Notes under the pieces: generated by a model | The model's database searches: none | What the model saw: the letters and a program-made list of their open reading frames with translations, nothing else | Told to the model about the DNA's origin: nothing | Part shown: positions 1 through 7,348 of the stretch, in pieces | Position numbering within the stretch: the first letter of the stretch is position 1 | Layout of the letters: the number at the start of each line of letters is the position of its first letter | Source of the DNA: Amoebophrya sp. AT5.2 | Lineage: Eukaryota > Sar > Dinophyceae > Syndiniales > Amoebophryaceae | NCBI GenBank assembly: GCA_005223375.1 | Contig: RXOD01005887.1 | Location: forward strand, 1-12,116 | Direction of reading: 5' to 3' | DNA: 12,116 nucleotides | Position numbers and translations under genes: made by a program

Positions 1-640
1 AGACGGCGACGGGCTGACACTTCAAGAGAGCGAAACGCCTACAGATATGACTGGTCGCAACCTGTGACAAATCTCAAGGCTGGCTCCGTCACTAACCCCT
101 CTAGGCAACCCGCCCTTTGAAGAGGTATCTGACTAAGTAATCCCAGCCACCCCCTCACCTTTCCGGGGATCCTTACCACTGTCCACGCCGAGGCCTGCCT
201 TGGGGCTAGCATTGAGTTTTTTGAAGGCTTAATTACAGGTCAAAACAATACATCTTTTAAAACATCTTTTAAAAACCAGACGTCACGAGCGACCCGATCG
301 ATGCTCTGGGATCCATGCCTCTCGATTGCCAGAAGACGCGAAGCGTGTCGGGGCATCGGGGGGGAAGGGTATCGGGGCAGTCAGGGGAGATGAGCCATTC
401 TGGAGTACTAGAAGGGGGACATCATTCTCATTCAACAGGTGGAGAGATCCAAGCGAGACGGGAGCGGGACAGCAGGAATCTCGAGTAGGGGGAATGGCTA
501 AAGCAGTAACAGCGCGGGCCTATCTTTGCTTCATCCGGCACGCGAATCTGTGTGCCAGCCCCTGCTTTTCTGGCTAGAAACGCGCGTCCTTGTGATGAGG
601 CAAAAAACGCCCAAAACATGCCAAAAAATAAAGGGACGGC
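1..640. other. Non-coding or unresolved region
   Basis: The only sizeable plus-strand frame (326-577) is Gly/Arg-rich with no ATG-linked context or motif, and I do not support it as a gene. No RNA gene was recognised. The inverted repeat pair beginning at 263 extends into this region. Confidence 0.4.
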
Positions 641-655
641 CGTTTTTAAAAGATG
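263..655. repeat. 14-bp inverted repeats flanking about 390 bp
   Basis: CATCTTTTAAAAAC at 263-276 is exactly inverted at 642-655. A tandem extra copy, CATCTTTTAAAA, lies at 251-262. Outside them, minus-strand ATGCATTGTT (670-661) and ATGTATTGTT (253-244) form a near-identical direct repeat 417 nt apart. The arrangement resembles the transporter introns, but a join there runs into a stop after a few codons. Confidence 0.5.
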
Positions 656-825
656 CGGCTAACAATGCATTTTTTTGAGCCGTAATTGTCGACTTTCTCG
701 TGCTGGTCGAGAAACGCCTTGTCGCCGACCCGCTCCAGGTCGAGGGGCTCGATTCCGGACTCAATGTAGTGCTCGGCCTCGAAAGGGGTGAGGTCCACGG
801 GCACGGTCAGCTCGTCAACCGTCAT
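646..825 (-). CDS. 59-codon frame, probable exon of an unrecognised gene
   Basis: ATG at 825 to TAA at 646 gives an acidic peptide beginning MTVDELTVPVDLTPFEAEHY. Codons strongly favour G or C at the third position (GAC, GAG, CTG, GTG, CTC), like the ABCC gene and unlike the surrounding DNA, so it is probably translated. The frame is open upstream to a TAG at 892-894 and reads plausibly there too (..IKKPFFSGQSIM), after AG-ending pyrimidine-rich stretches, so this may be an internal exon and not a complete small gene. The GC bias is lost after about residue 48, which suggests the coding part ends near 680 at a splice junction. Product and function are unknown. Confidence 0.5.
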   Translation of the reverse strand: MTVDELTVPVDLTPFEAEHYIESGIEPLDLERVGDKAFLDQHEKVDNYGSKKCIVSRIF

Positions 826-1320
826 GATGCTTTGGCCGGAGAAAAAAGGTTTTTTGATGTAAGGTATACTGAGGACTGACAGATTGTGGCCCTAGCTACT
901 TTCGGTCGTGTTCCGAGAAATTCATGTGGTGCGGGTAGATGGACGAACGGCAACGGACTGCTCGTAGGCTCCTTCACTCTAAAGACGGAGCAAGGCGGCA
1001 GGATTCGTTTCTATAAAACGAGAAGAGCCTTTGAGGTCGGTTTTTTTTGGGGGGTCATCACGACATGGGCTATCAGACACTGCAATTTTTCAATCGCTTC
1101 CGTGTTGCAACGAATAGCCTTGAAATCACTCTGAACCCTCGACTCGTTAGCAGGAGCAGCGCCGGCACGGGCAGAGGACACCTCGCGCGCCGCGCGCATA
1201 AAACATTCGCTGGTTGGCACCAGCAAAGACGCGCGTTAGCTTCCTTCCTTCGTCCTCCACTTTCCAAAAGTATTGTTCAGTTTGTAGTTCTCGCTTACTG
1301 GTTGCTAACCCAGTTCAAAA

Positions 1321-1349
1321 AACCGGGTTCCGCGATGCGCAACCCGGTT
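1321..1349. repeat. 9-bp perfect inverted repeat (hairpin)
   Basis: AACCGGGTT (1321-1329) and AACCCGGTT (1341-1349) are exact reverse complements around an 11-nt GC-rich loop. The site could form a hairpin; there is no T-run making it a bacterial-type terminator. Confidence 0.7.
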
Positions 1350-1359
1350 CCAAAAGCCC

Positions 1360-1438
1360 GTGACCAAAAAGTTGCTGATCGATTGCTGAATCGGTGACCA
1401 AAAACAACACTTCGCTGAATCGAATACTTATGACCAGA
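1360..1438. repeat. Imperfect direct repeats with about 30-35 nt period
   Basis: GTGACCAAAAA occurs at 1360-1370 and 1394-1404, with a degenerate third copy at about 1430; GCTGAATCG occurs at 1385-1393 and 1414-1422. These lie downstream of the EF-hand-like gene. Confidence 0.6.
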
Positions 1439-1573
1439 ATATGCTGTTTTGCTTTTGACTGTTCCAAACTCTACTAAGTGAATATAGGCTGTTCCTCTCT
1501 CCTACGACCGGACTGTGATCGTCTACAACTCGTTCATCCGTGCCTCCCCCATCTTCGCAGAAAATCTCCCTTC

Positions 1574-2801
1574 TCAGTGTTGTCGTTTCGGCGGGAAGTC
1601 TGCGACTTTTTTTCCGTCCTTCGGGTTTCTGGTGAGTATCAGTGTGGTTTTCAGGTCTGACACCGCTGTCCCTGCTTTGCTGCCTTCTTCGTATACGTTT
1701 GTAGTCTCCGTGTTTCTCGACTTCACGTACGTCGCCTTTCCGGTTTGCCGCAGTGCGCAGTACCGGTCCCACTTGTCGTTCACGCTCCCCACCCCCCGCA
1801 GCAGGAGGATGTTGTTCGACAGCTGCGAGGACAAGTTCTGCATCTCGATCGGGGCGATTAACGCTGCTGAGCCGTTCAGCAGCTTGCTCTTGTAGTTGAA
1901 CTCCTGCGGCGGGATCAGCTTCTTCTTGCGCGTTATCCTGGTCAAAATCTTCGACACTTCCGTCTGGAATGGGATCTGCTTGCGCGTCTCCGCCGTAATG
2001 TTCCCCCCGTGGATCAGAGTCAGCAGCCGCCGACGCTGGTCTGTGGGGAGAGGAATCGAGGAATCGGCGAATCGATGACAATTATAGAAGTACTGTACCG
2101 GTGTTATGATGAATGTGAATCCACGGCTTTACAGCCTAAGATTTTCCGTTGTTCGACTGACGCACTCCCTCCGCCTCCCTCCGATCCGGTTCGACATCGA
2201 CTGTACCGGTGATATTAAGTAAAAGTATCTATAATGCCTGTATAATCCTTCGATCAGACCCCTACATCGGATGCAGTACGTTAAAGCAATACCTTTCAGG
2301 ATAATGTCCTGCAGTTCGTGGAAGGGCAGCCGCCCCTCACCGTCCTTGGCGACGGGGGATATTAGCCGCTTTATCTCCTTCTCGGTGTAGCAGTGCGACA
2401 CTGCGTGGGGCAGAATCTCGTCCACCACCACCTTCACCGTGTCCCGCGGCTTCGGCTCGAAAAGCTGGTACCTTCGATAGCGGTGCGTTAGTTCAAAAAC
2501 TACAGCATTCAAAAAGAAAAACTACAGAGCGTGATAGAAATTAGTAGTACAAAAGCGTCTCGTTGAGGCTGAGGATGAGCTTTTTGATCTCGTGGTCGCA
2601 AACCTGGTGGCGGTTGGCCGCGCCGCCACGCAGGAAGCCATTGTCATCCACGGGACCGTAGTGGCCAAACACGTCCAATCTCCCAGTACTTTCCGGCTGC
2701 TCCAGGCTAGCGGGAAAAAGAAATTTAAAAAACGCGTCGACGGGGACGCCGCGCTGCGACGCTTTGTCAGCATGAATCTCCACCGTGCGAGTGGTGGCCA
2801 T
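1574..2801 (-). CDS. EF-hand-like protein, 294 residues, three exons
   Basis: Proposed join: 2801-2551, 2459-2293 and 2040-1574. The joined length is 885 nt and stays in frame throughout. The start ATG at 2801 follows an in-frame TGA a few codons upstream; an additional upstream exon is possible. Residues 121-132 (AKDGEGRLPFHE) fit a 12-position EF-hand loop with Gly at position 6, a hydrophobic residue at 8 and Glu at 12, but Ala replaces the usual Asp at position 1, so calcium binding is doubtful. A second junction gives ..HELQDIILKDQRRRLL.., a helix-like continuation rich in Arg. The C-terminal part is basic and Lys-rich with no motif I recognise. No signal peptide or membrane segment is visible. 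The exon structure is well supported by frame restoration; the EF-hand label is tentative and the cellular role is unknown. Confidence 0.68.
2041..2292 (-). other. Conventional GT-AG intron (252 nt)
   Basis: Exon 2 ends CTGAAAG, followed by GTATTGC. The 3' side is pyrimidine-rich (TCCTCTCCCCACAG) and exon 3 begins ACCAGCG. The join ..LQDIILK-DQRRRLL.. is in frame. Inside, CGATTC recurs near the 3' end and a 12-nt direct repeat lies at 2092-2103 and 2200-2211. Confidence 0.75.
2092..2211. repeat. 12-nt direct repeat pair, 108 nt apart, within the GT-AG intron
   Basis: ACTGTACCGGTG is found at 2092-2103 and exactly again at 2200-2211. No inverted repeats were seen immediately inside the pair. 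Confidence 0.8.
2460..2550 (-). other. Non-canonical 91-nt intron with GCTTTT direct repeat
   Basis: Exon 1 ends ..KKLILSLNETL and its frame stops three codons later; exon 2 resumes ..FEPKPRDTVKVVV. GCTTTT occurs at 2556-2551 and at 2465-2460. Removing one copy plus the DNA between restores the frame. Removing the available GT..AG segment (86 nt) instead shifts the frame to an early TGA. The ends share only a weak inverted similarity (GTAC). A CT-AG reading is possible within the repeat. Confidence 0.65.
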
Positions 2802-2939
2802 CTTATATCGATTCGACGAGGCTTCTTTTTTCCAATGAAGGCTGGATCATACTGAACTTTATGTTTTGGCAGGAAGTTGCACATCGAGCTCCGAAGAAAG
2901 ACAATACGCATGATGTCCTCAATTGAATCGCGCAACGTA

Positions 2940-4153
2940 AACGTAAAGGTACGTAAACAATCGTGTAGAAGGCGTCCCGGAAAATATTAGGCCGGTAGAG
3001 AGGCCATCTGCCCGCTTCACGAGATGCCGGACCCCCCCCGTAGCGCACAGCACTGATCGCGATCAGACTCAAAGGCAGCCCAGAACTACTTTTTGCGTAT
3101 ACATTCTTTTTTCGCGGGTTTGAACTCCGAAGTCCTGCGCATTGGCAAGCGAAGATCCCCACAAAAACATAGATATCTGACGAACAAAAGCTGCCAATTA
3201 CCTATCATGCGAGCGGGCCTTCATCGACACTGAACCACGAGACTTCGCACCAGACGCCCCACGACGGCATTTATCTTTTTCAAATTTTACTCACAAGTTG
3301 TACATGAAGCGTTTTCCGTTGTACTTGGTTGTACAGTTGGCAGAGATTATTTATAGCAAGCTCTTCCGGTGGATCACCTGCCCCACAGCCGGCAGATCGT
3401 CAAATGACAAGAACATTATCTTGGATTCTGTTCTACCGTTCTTCATCTTGGTTCAACTTCAAATGACGAGAAAAAGAACTCTTTTTTTTTCTATAGCTTT
3501 TCATTTCGTCTTCGAGTTCGGTACGTACAGGGCTAGGACACCAGCGGACGTGTGGCGTCGTACTCGCAGCTTAGGTTGTCTCTCTACTGCTGTCTTCAAC
3601 GTAGCAAGGTATCAGTGCTCTAACATAGCGGGCGTCCCCTCCTGGCATTTGTTTTCACTTACATTAACACTCAGCATTTTCCGTACGCATGGTCTGGATG
3701 TGGATCATAGGTTGTGGCGAGCTCATCATCGGCGCTCGATCCACTAGAATTTTTGTTCGTACTGTCAGGCTTTGATACAACGGCACATTGTTTCTAGGAA
3801 TTCTTGCGTTGTTGTTATTGTTGGCCCAATCGGTAAGAGGGACGAGAACGCTTAGTCGGTCAATACGATAACCGCGATCACCGCGGCAGGCTGATTATTT
3901 CGCTTTTCTTTAATTCTAACTACCACTGCATGATGCCAAATGTTTCTTTGCCTCTCTGGAAGCGCCACAGGATGTACTAATAGCCCCGCTATTACAGCCT
4001 TGATCTAAAGGCAGCCGCCTAGGCAAGGCCGATTTTTGCCCTCGATTGTTCCAATCGTTTCGCTATCGTATAGGGCCACTGTGATAGCACTAACAGTTAT
4101 TGTTGTGGTTCTGGTCGAGCAACGTTGTTCTTGTTCTTCGTTAGATGGGTACT
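2940..4153. other. Spacer, less GC-rich; no gene supported
   Basis: The stretch is visibly richer in A and T than the flanking coding regions. The longest frame (from 3304, plus strand, about 147 codons from its ATG) lacks the GC-ending codons of the real genes and has no recognisable motif. Short repeats such as GTTGTAC (three copies near 3297-3336) are present. An unrecognised exon cannot be excluded. Confidence 0.5.
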
Positions 4154-6439
4154 TCAATGGGGTGGGTGCTCCTCCTCCTGCCCCCGCTCCGGCCCCGGCG
4201 GCGCGCTCGCCAGTTGCACCGGGTTCATTTTGGCCGGTATCTGCATCGAGTCCTCCCCCGGACAGCGGCCGATAAAGATCAGTCCCGGGTGCGAATGCCC
4301 CCGCTCCGCCTCCTGCGTCGCTTCTCCCTTCTTGCCACCAGCCTGTTCCACCTCCGATGCCGAAGTACTATTGCTGGAAGCCCCGTCCGAAGTAGATGGA
4401 GCTCCAGTATTCCACTTCTCGTCCAGCTCCCCGCCCACCTGTTCGCCGACTTCGCTGACAACGTCTGCCCACCTCCAGCTTTCCTTCTCCTTCACGTCTT
4501 CCGCAGCAGCCCCCGTTGGTCCGTCGAGCATTTTTGTGCTCGACGAATCTGAGAGAATTGCGTTCGCGACGTCGAGAAATGCGTTCGCGCCGTCGGTGCC
4601 TGTTGCCGAAGATGAAGTACAAGACGTAGACCGAGGACCAGGAGCAGTGCAATCCTCGCTCCCTACTGCTTCCCCATGCTGCCCGAGACCCGACACCGGG
4701 GGTAGCGGCGGAGGTTGGTCGAAGAAGACGGGGTCCGGCTGCCGGTTCGCGAAATGCTGCACATCCTTTGCGGCGACCGTGATACTCGGTTCCCGATGCT
4801 TCCAAGCCACCGGCACACGCGGCTCCCAGCGGCCCAGACCTTTGCCTGGCCGCGTTCGTGTTCGTTTACTCTTGGTGGTCTTCCCCCCTGCAGAACTATT
4901 TTCCAGTGATGTGGGCAGCGTCGGCGGGCCGAAAAATCTCTTCGCCGGTTCCCTGTTCGCCGTCGCCCGCTGCAAAGCCTGCTCCACCTCCTGCTTCGAC
5001 GGCGATTTCGTTCTCGACGCCTCAGGCGCTTTCCACTCTGAGGACCCACCTGTGCCTTGCCATTTCGCACCTCCGAGGGTCACGGCCGCCGCGTCTTGCA
5101 CACGGTAGTCAACATTCTGGGGCTTCTTGGTGGCGTGGTGCTCGCAGCGGTAGCTGCCGCCATAGCCGCCTTTCCCTTTGCCTTTCCCCTTCATCGGTTT
5201 CTTTCCGGTATGAAGGAACTGGGGGCTTTGTAGCTGGACGTCGACGTCCTCGTAGTAGCTAGTACTAGCCTGGTTGCCCTTGCCTCCTACGTATCTTCCC
5301 GCGATTGGGTTGTCGCAGTGACCGTATGGGATCGGCGGCCGCAGTCCCCGACCATCCGAGGTGGTTGCTGGGGGCCCGTGGTCCCGCATATGTTTCATCA
5401 TCTTTGCAGGACGGGCCGCTGTGCTACGCAGCGCTTCTTCTGGGGATTGTTTTTGCTGCGACGCCAACAGTCCTCCGAAGACTGAAGGGGCTCCTTTTCC
5501 TCCGCCACCCGATTGCGATTCTGGCTCTGCCCCTCGCCAATAATTCCGAACATGATGTTGAGATCGGCCGCCGGACTGCCGGACAATTCCCAACGCCTCG
5601 TTTTCGGCAGGTACTGCTGGTGCTGGTCTCGTCCCACCTCTCGTTCCACCCTCTCGCGCCGCGGAGACCTCCACCTGCTCGCGCACCTCGCGGAGGCGGT
5701 GCTCCGTGTGACCCATACTATCTACTGACCCTCCGGCCAGCGCCAGGTCCTGCAGGATCTCCTTTTTGGCTTGGTTCACGACCAGCTGCAGCAGTGCCTG
5801 CGGGCCGCTCGCCGGGTCAGCGTTCGCAAGCGGGCCTGGTGTTGGCGCCGCCGCTGGAGCTGGAGAAGCTGGAGCTGGTGGGGGAGGACGTGCTGGTGGA
5901 TTCACGAGGCTTGTTCCCGTAGGGTTCCCAAGGAGGTTCATGAGGTTGATGCTGCGTAGTTGATCGGATACGCAGTTAATCTGATACTGATTCTGCGCCG
6001 CAGCGCTGGCTGCGCTGGCGGCTGCCAGAGCGAGCGAAAAATCCGCCGGGGTGGTCTGGAGCACCGTCGTGGAAAGTGGTTGTTCTGGTTGCCGTACCGG
6101 CCTAGATTGATGCGGGTCGGCGGACCCGTACGCGAGCTGGGGCGCGCCCGACGTCCCCTGAAGATGTTGCTGCACGGCACCCGCGGTAGTCTGTGGCGTA
6201 GTCTGTGGCGTAGTCTGTGGCACCACAATGACGACCACCTTCTGTTGCTCTTGTTCGGTCTGCTGGCCGGTCTGCTGTGATAGTTGTATACCAGAGCTCA
6301 GCGGAGCCAGCTGCTGGATCAGATCGGCCGTCGTAGAAGAAAGTACTGCAGGCGCGGTGCCGGTACCGGAGGCACTGGCCTGGCCCGCCGTCGTAGCGGA
6401 GGAGCAGGACACCGGGAAAGGAGCTGCAAACATGATCAT
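4154..6439 (-). CDS. Large low-complexity protein of unknown function, 761 residues
   Basis: One uninterrupted minus-strand frame runs from ATG at 6439 to TGA at 4154. The frame stays open a little upstream but has no earlier ATG; a second ATG (6433) follows two codons later. Visible parts: a Gln/Thr/Ser-rich N-terminus with a TPQT triple repeat (about 75-85); a Pro/Ala linker (about 182-205); a helix-like charged stretch around QALLQLVVNQAKKEIL (215-265); a Gly/Lys run GKGKGKGGYGG followed by SYRCEHH (about 417-435); a basic patch TKSKRTRTRPGKG (about 522-534); and a Ser/Gly/Glu-rich acidic C-terminus. No catalytic domain, signal peptide or membrane segment is evident. The composition suggests a largely disordered, possibly RNA- or scaffold-associated protein, but that is a guess. 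The length of the open frame supports it being real, although antisense frames of 327 codons also exist here. Confidence 0.6.
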   Translation of the reverse strand: MIMFAAPFPVSCSSATTAGQASASGTGTAPAVLSSTTADLIQQLAPLSSGIQLSQQTGQQTEQEQQKVVVIVVPQTTPQTTPQTTAGAVQQHLQGTSGAPQLAYGSADPHQSRPVRQPEQPLSTTVLQTTPADFSLALAAASAASAAAQNQYQINCVSDQLRSINLMNLLGNPTGTSLVNPPARPPPPAPASPAPAAAPTPGPLANADPASGPQALLQLVVNQAKKEILQDLALAGGSVDSMGHTEHRLREVREQVEVSAAREGGTRGGTRPAPAVPAENEALGIVRQSGGRSQHHVRNYWRGAEPESQSGGGGKGAPSVFGGLLASQQKQSPEEALRSTAARPAKMMKHMRDHGPPATTSDGRGLRPPIPYGHCDNPIAGRYVGGKGNQASTSYYEDVDVQLQSPQFLHTGKKPMKGKGKGKGGYGGSYRCEHHATKKPQNVDYRVQDAAAVTLGGAKWQGTGGSSEWKAPEASRTKSPSKQEVEQALQRATANREPAKRFFGPPTLPTSLENSSAGGKTTKSKRTRTRPGKGLGRWEPRVPVAWKHREPSITVAAKDVQHFANRQPDPVFFDQPPPLPPVSGLGQHGEAVGSEDCTAPGPRSTSCTSSSATGTDGANAFLDVANAILSDSSSTKMLDGPTGAAAEDVKEKESWRWADVVSEVGEQVGGELDEKWNTGAPSTSDGASSNSTSASEVEQAGGKKGEATQEAERGHSHPGLIFIGRCPGEDSMQIPAKMNPVQLASAPPGPERGQEEEHPPH
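6188..6223 (-). repeat. 12-nt tandem repeat encoding TPQT
   Basis: Plus-strand AGTCTGTGGCGT is repeated at 6188 and 6200, with a third divergent unit from 6212. In the minus-strand protein it encodes the TPQTTPQTTPQT run. The period is a multiple of three, which fits expansion within a coding sequence. Confidence 0.75.
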
Positions 6440-6455
6440 CCTCCGATTGTAGTCA

Positions 6456-6547
6456 ACTACCTGATCCAAAACTACCTGATCTGAGAAACTACCTGATCCG
6501 AAACTACCTGATCCGAAACTACCTGATCGCAGAGATACTACCTGATC
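6456..6547. repeat. Six copies of an 11-nt repeat just upstream of the Q-rich gene
   Basis: Plus-strand ACTACCTGATC occurs at 6456, 6471, 6488, 6503, 6518 and 6537, with spacings of 15, 17, 15, 15 and 19 nt. On the minus strand this is GATCAGGTAGT, the coding-strand orientation, and the array ends 17 nt upstream of the ATG at 6439. It may be a 5' leader repeat, a protein-binding array or a slippage product; nothing in the sequence decides among these. Confidence 0.8.
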
Positions 6548-6604
6548 TCACCCCCTACCCTAAAAAAACGTACAGTAGGAAGCTCAAATTGAGATAGCGC
6601 TCGG

Positions 6605-6922
6605 TCAAAGCATGATTGATAGCATCGAAGACGAAAACGACGCTCGCTTGTCAGGGATTCTACCTAGGTAGGGGCGAACCTGTGCGACGAGATCGACGCG
6701 AATATCTTCGAGTAGTTCTCTCGCAAGAGTCGAATAGTTCTTTCGCTCGACGCTATCGACTATCGGTTTGCTCGCCACCCCTCCCCTCCGCACGAACCGA
6801 CCCACGAGAAACTTATTCAGGAGCTGCGACCAACGCATCCGACCATACATTAGGCACCCTGCGCGGGCGTTATCGTCAGTGAAGCGCAAGTTCCAAGAAC
6901 TCAAGCTTTCTTTGGGTTGCAT
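6605..6922 (-). CDS. Doubtful 105-residue hypothetical protein or exon
   Basis: An ATG-started frame lies upstream of the glutamine-rich gene on the same strand. It is basic at its N-terminal half and ends in a stretch with helix-like spacing (around ARELLEDIRVDLVAQVRPYL) that looks protein-like. It has no recognisable motif. Its codons are less GC-biased at third positions than those of the ABCC gene, and the opposite strand carries frames of similar length. It could be an exon, a small gene or chance; I lean towards chance. Confidence 0.2.
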   Translation of the reverse strand: MQPKESLSSWNLRFTDDNARAGCLMYGRMRWSQLLNKFLVGRFVRRGGVASKPIVDSVERKNYSTLARELLEDIRVDLVAQVRPYLGRIPDKRASFSSSMLSIML

Positions 6923-7348
6923 TATTTCAATTTTCTATCTGCTGCACCGGAACGAGTGATTATAGGTTTATCAAAGGCAGAGCACCCCCCGTCCAACATC
7001 CGACGGAGGTGAAGCGGAAGCCCTGGCGCTAGCCCGTCGTCTGTACTATTCAGTATCTGAACCTGTATTCTCAACTGCATGTATTCTCGACTGCATGGGA
7101 ATGGGTCGTCGTAAAATAGGCCTCTCGAGGGATTCCAATAACGGCCACGGGGCCCGGATAAGTCGCGCTCGCGCTCTGGGCGGGGCTAATTCAATCTCGA
7201 GGTAGTATGTTTATCGATCTTCCGACTTTGATTGTGGTTGTAGCTCGTAGTCGCCTAGCTGTGAATATTACTCATGGGTGCGAAAGTCGAAATAAATTGC
7301 GTGCAATCATAGATCCGTCGGCTCTCCACCTCTTACTCCTCTTACTTA
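6923..7348. other. Spacer downstream of the ABCC gene; no gene seen
   Basis: Both strands were read. I see no frame with coding-like composition, no AATAAA-type signal close to the ABCC stop and no RNA gene. The only structure noted is the 16-nt duplication at 7064-7095. Confidence 0.5.
7064..7095. repeat. 16-nt direct tandem duplication
   Basis: TGTATTCTCAACTGCA (7064-7079) is followed directly by TGTATTCTCGACTGCA (7080-7095). It lies in the non-coding spacer downstream of the ABCC stop. Confidence 0.8.

Larger units (their letters stand above)
900..1573. other. Non-coding spacer with repeats
   Basis: No frame here has convincing coding character; overlapping short frames exist on both strands in similar number. 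A TATAAAA string occurs at about 1012, but nothing downstream on the plus strand supports it as a promoter. The hairpin and direct repeats listed separately fall in this stretch. Confidence 0.45.

Noticed and set aside
1005..1025. TATAAAA string as a promoter
   Set aside because: There is no supported plus-strand gene downstream, and TATA boxes are not expected if the organism is a dinoflagellate.
1321..1349. Hairpin as a bacterial rho-independent terminator
   Set aside because: No T-run follows the stem and the window is clearly eukaryotic in gene structure.
1428..2081. 217-codon minus-strand frame overlapping the EF-hand-like exon 3
   Set aside because: It reads an alternative frame of the same strand. 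The chosen frame joins precisely to exon 2 through GT-AG; this one does not.
2465..2550. Canonical GT..AG choice for the first EF-hand-like intron
   Set aside because: Removing this 86-nt segment shifts the frame and quickly meets a TGA, whereas the 91-nt repeat-bounded excision keeps the frame.
2522..2935. 137-codon minus-strand frame overlapping EF-hand-like exon 1
   Set aside because: Its second half is the wrong frame of exon 1. Its first part (around 2935-2810) looks protein-like and might be an upstream exon, but I found no junction to support it.
3298..3747. 149-codon plus-strand frame
   Set aside because: It lies in the AT-richer spacer, lacks the codon bias of the other genes and shows no domain or motif.
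4125..5108. 327-codon plus-strand frame opposite the Q-rich gene
   Set aside because: It is shorter than the minus-strand frame, Ser/Cys/Pro-rich with no motif, and starts within the other gene's 3' end. I prefer the 761-codon frame, without certainty.
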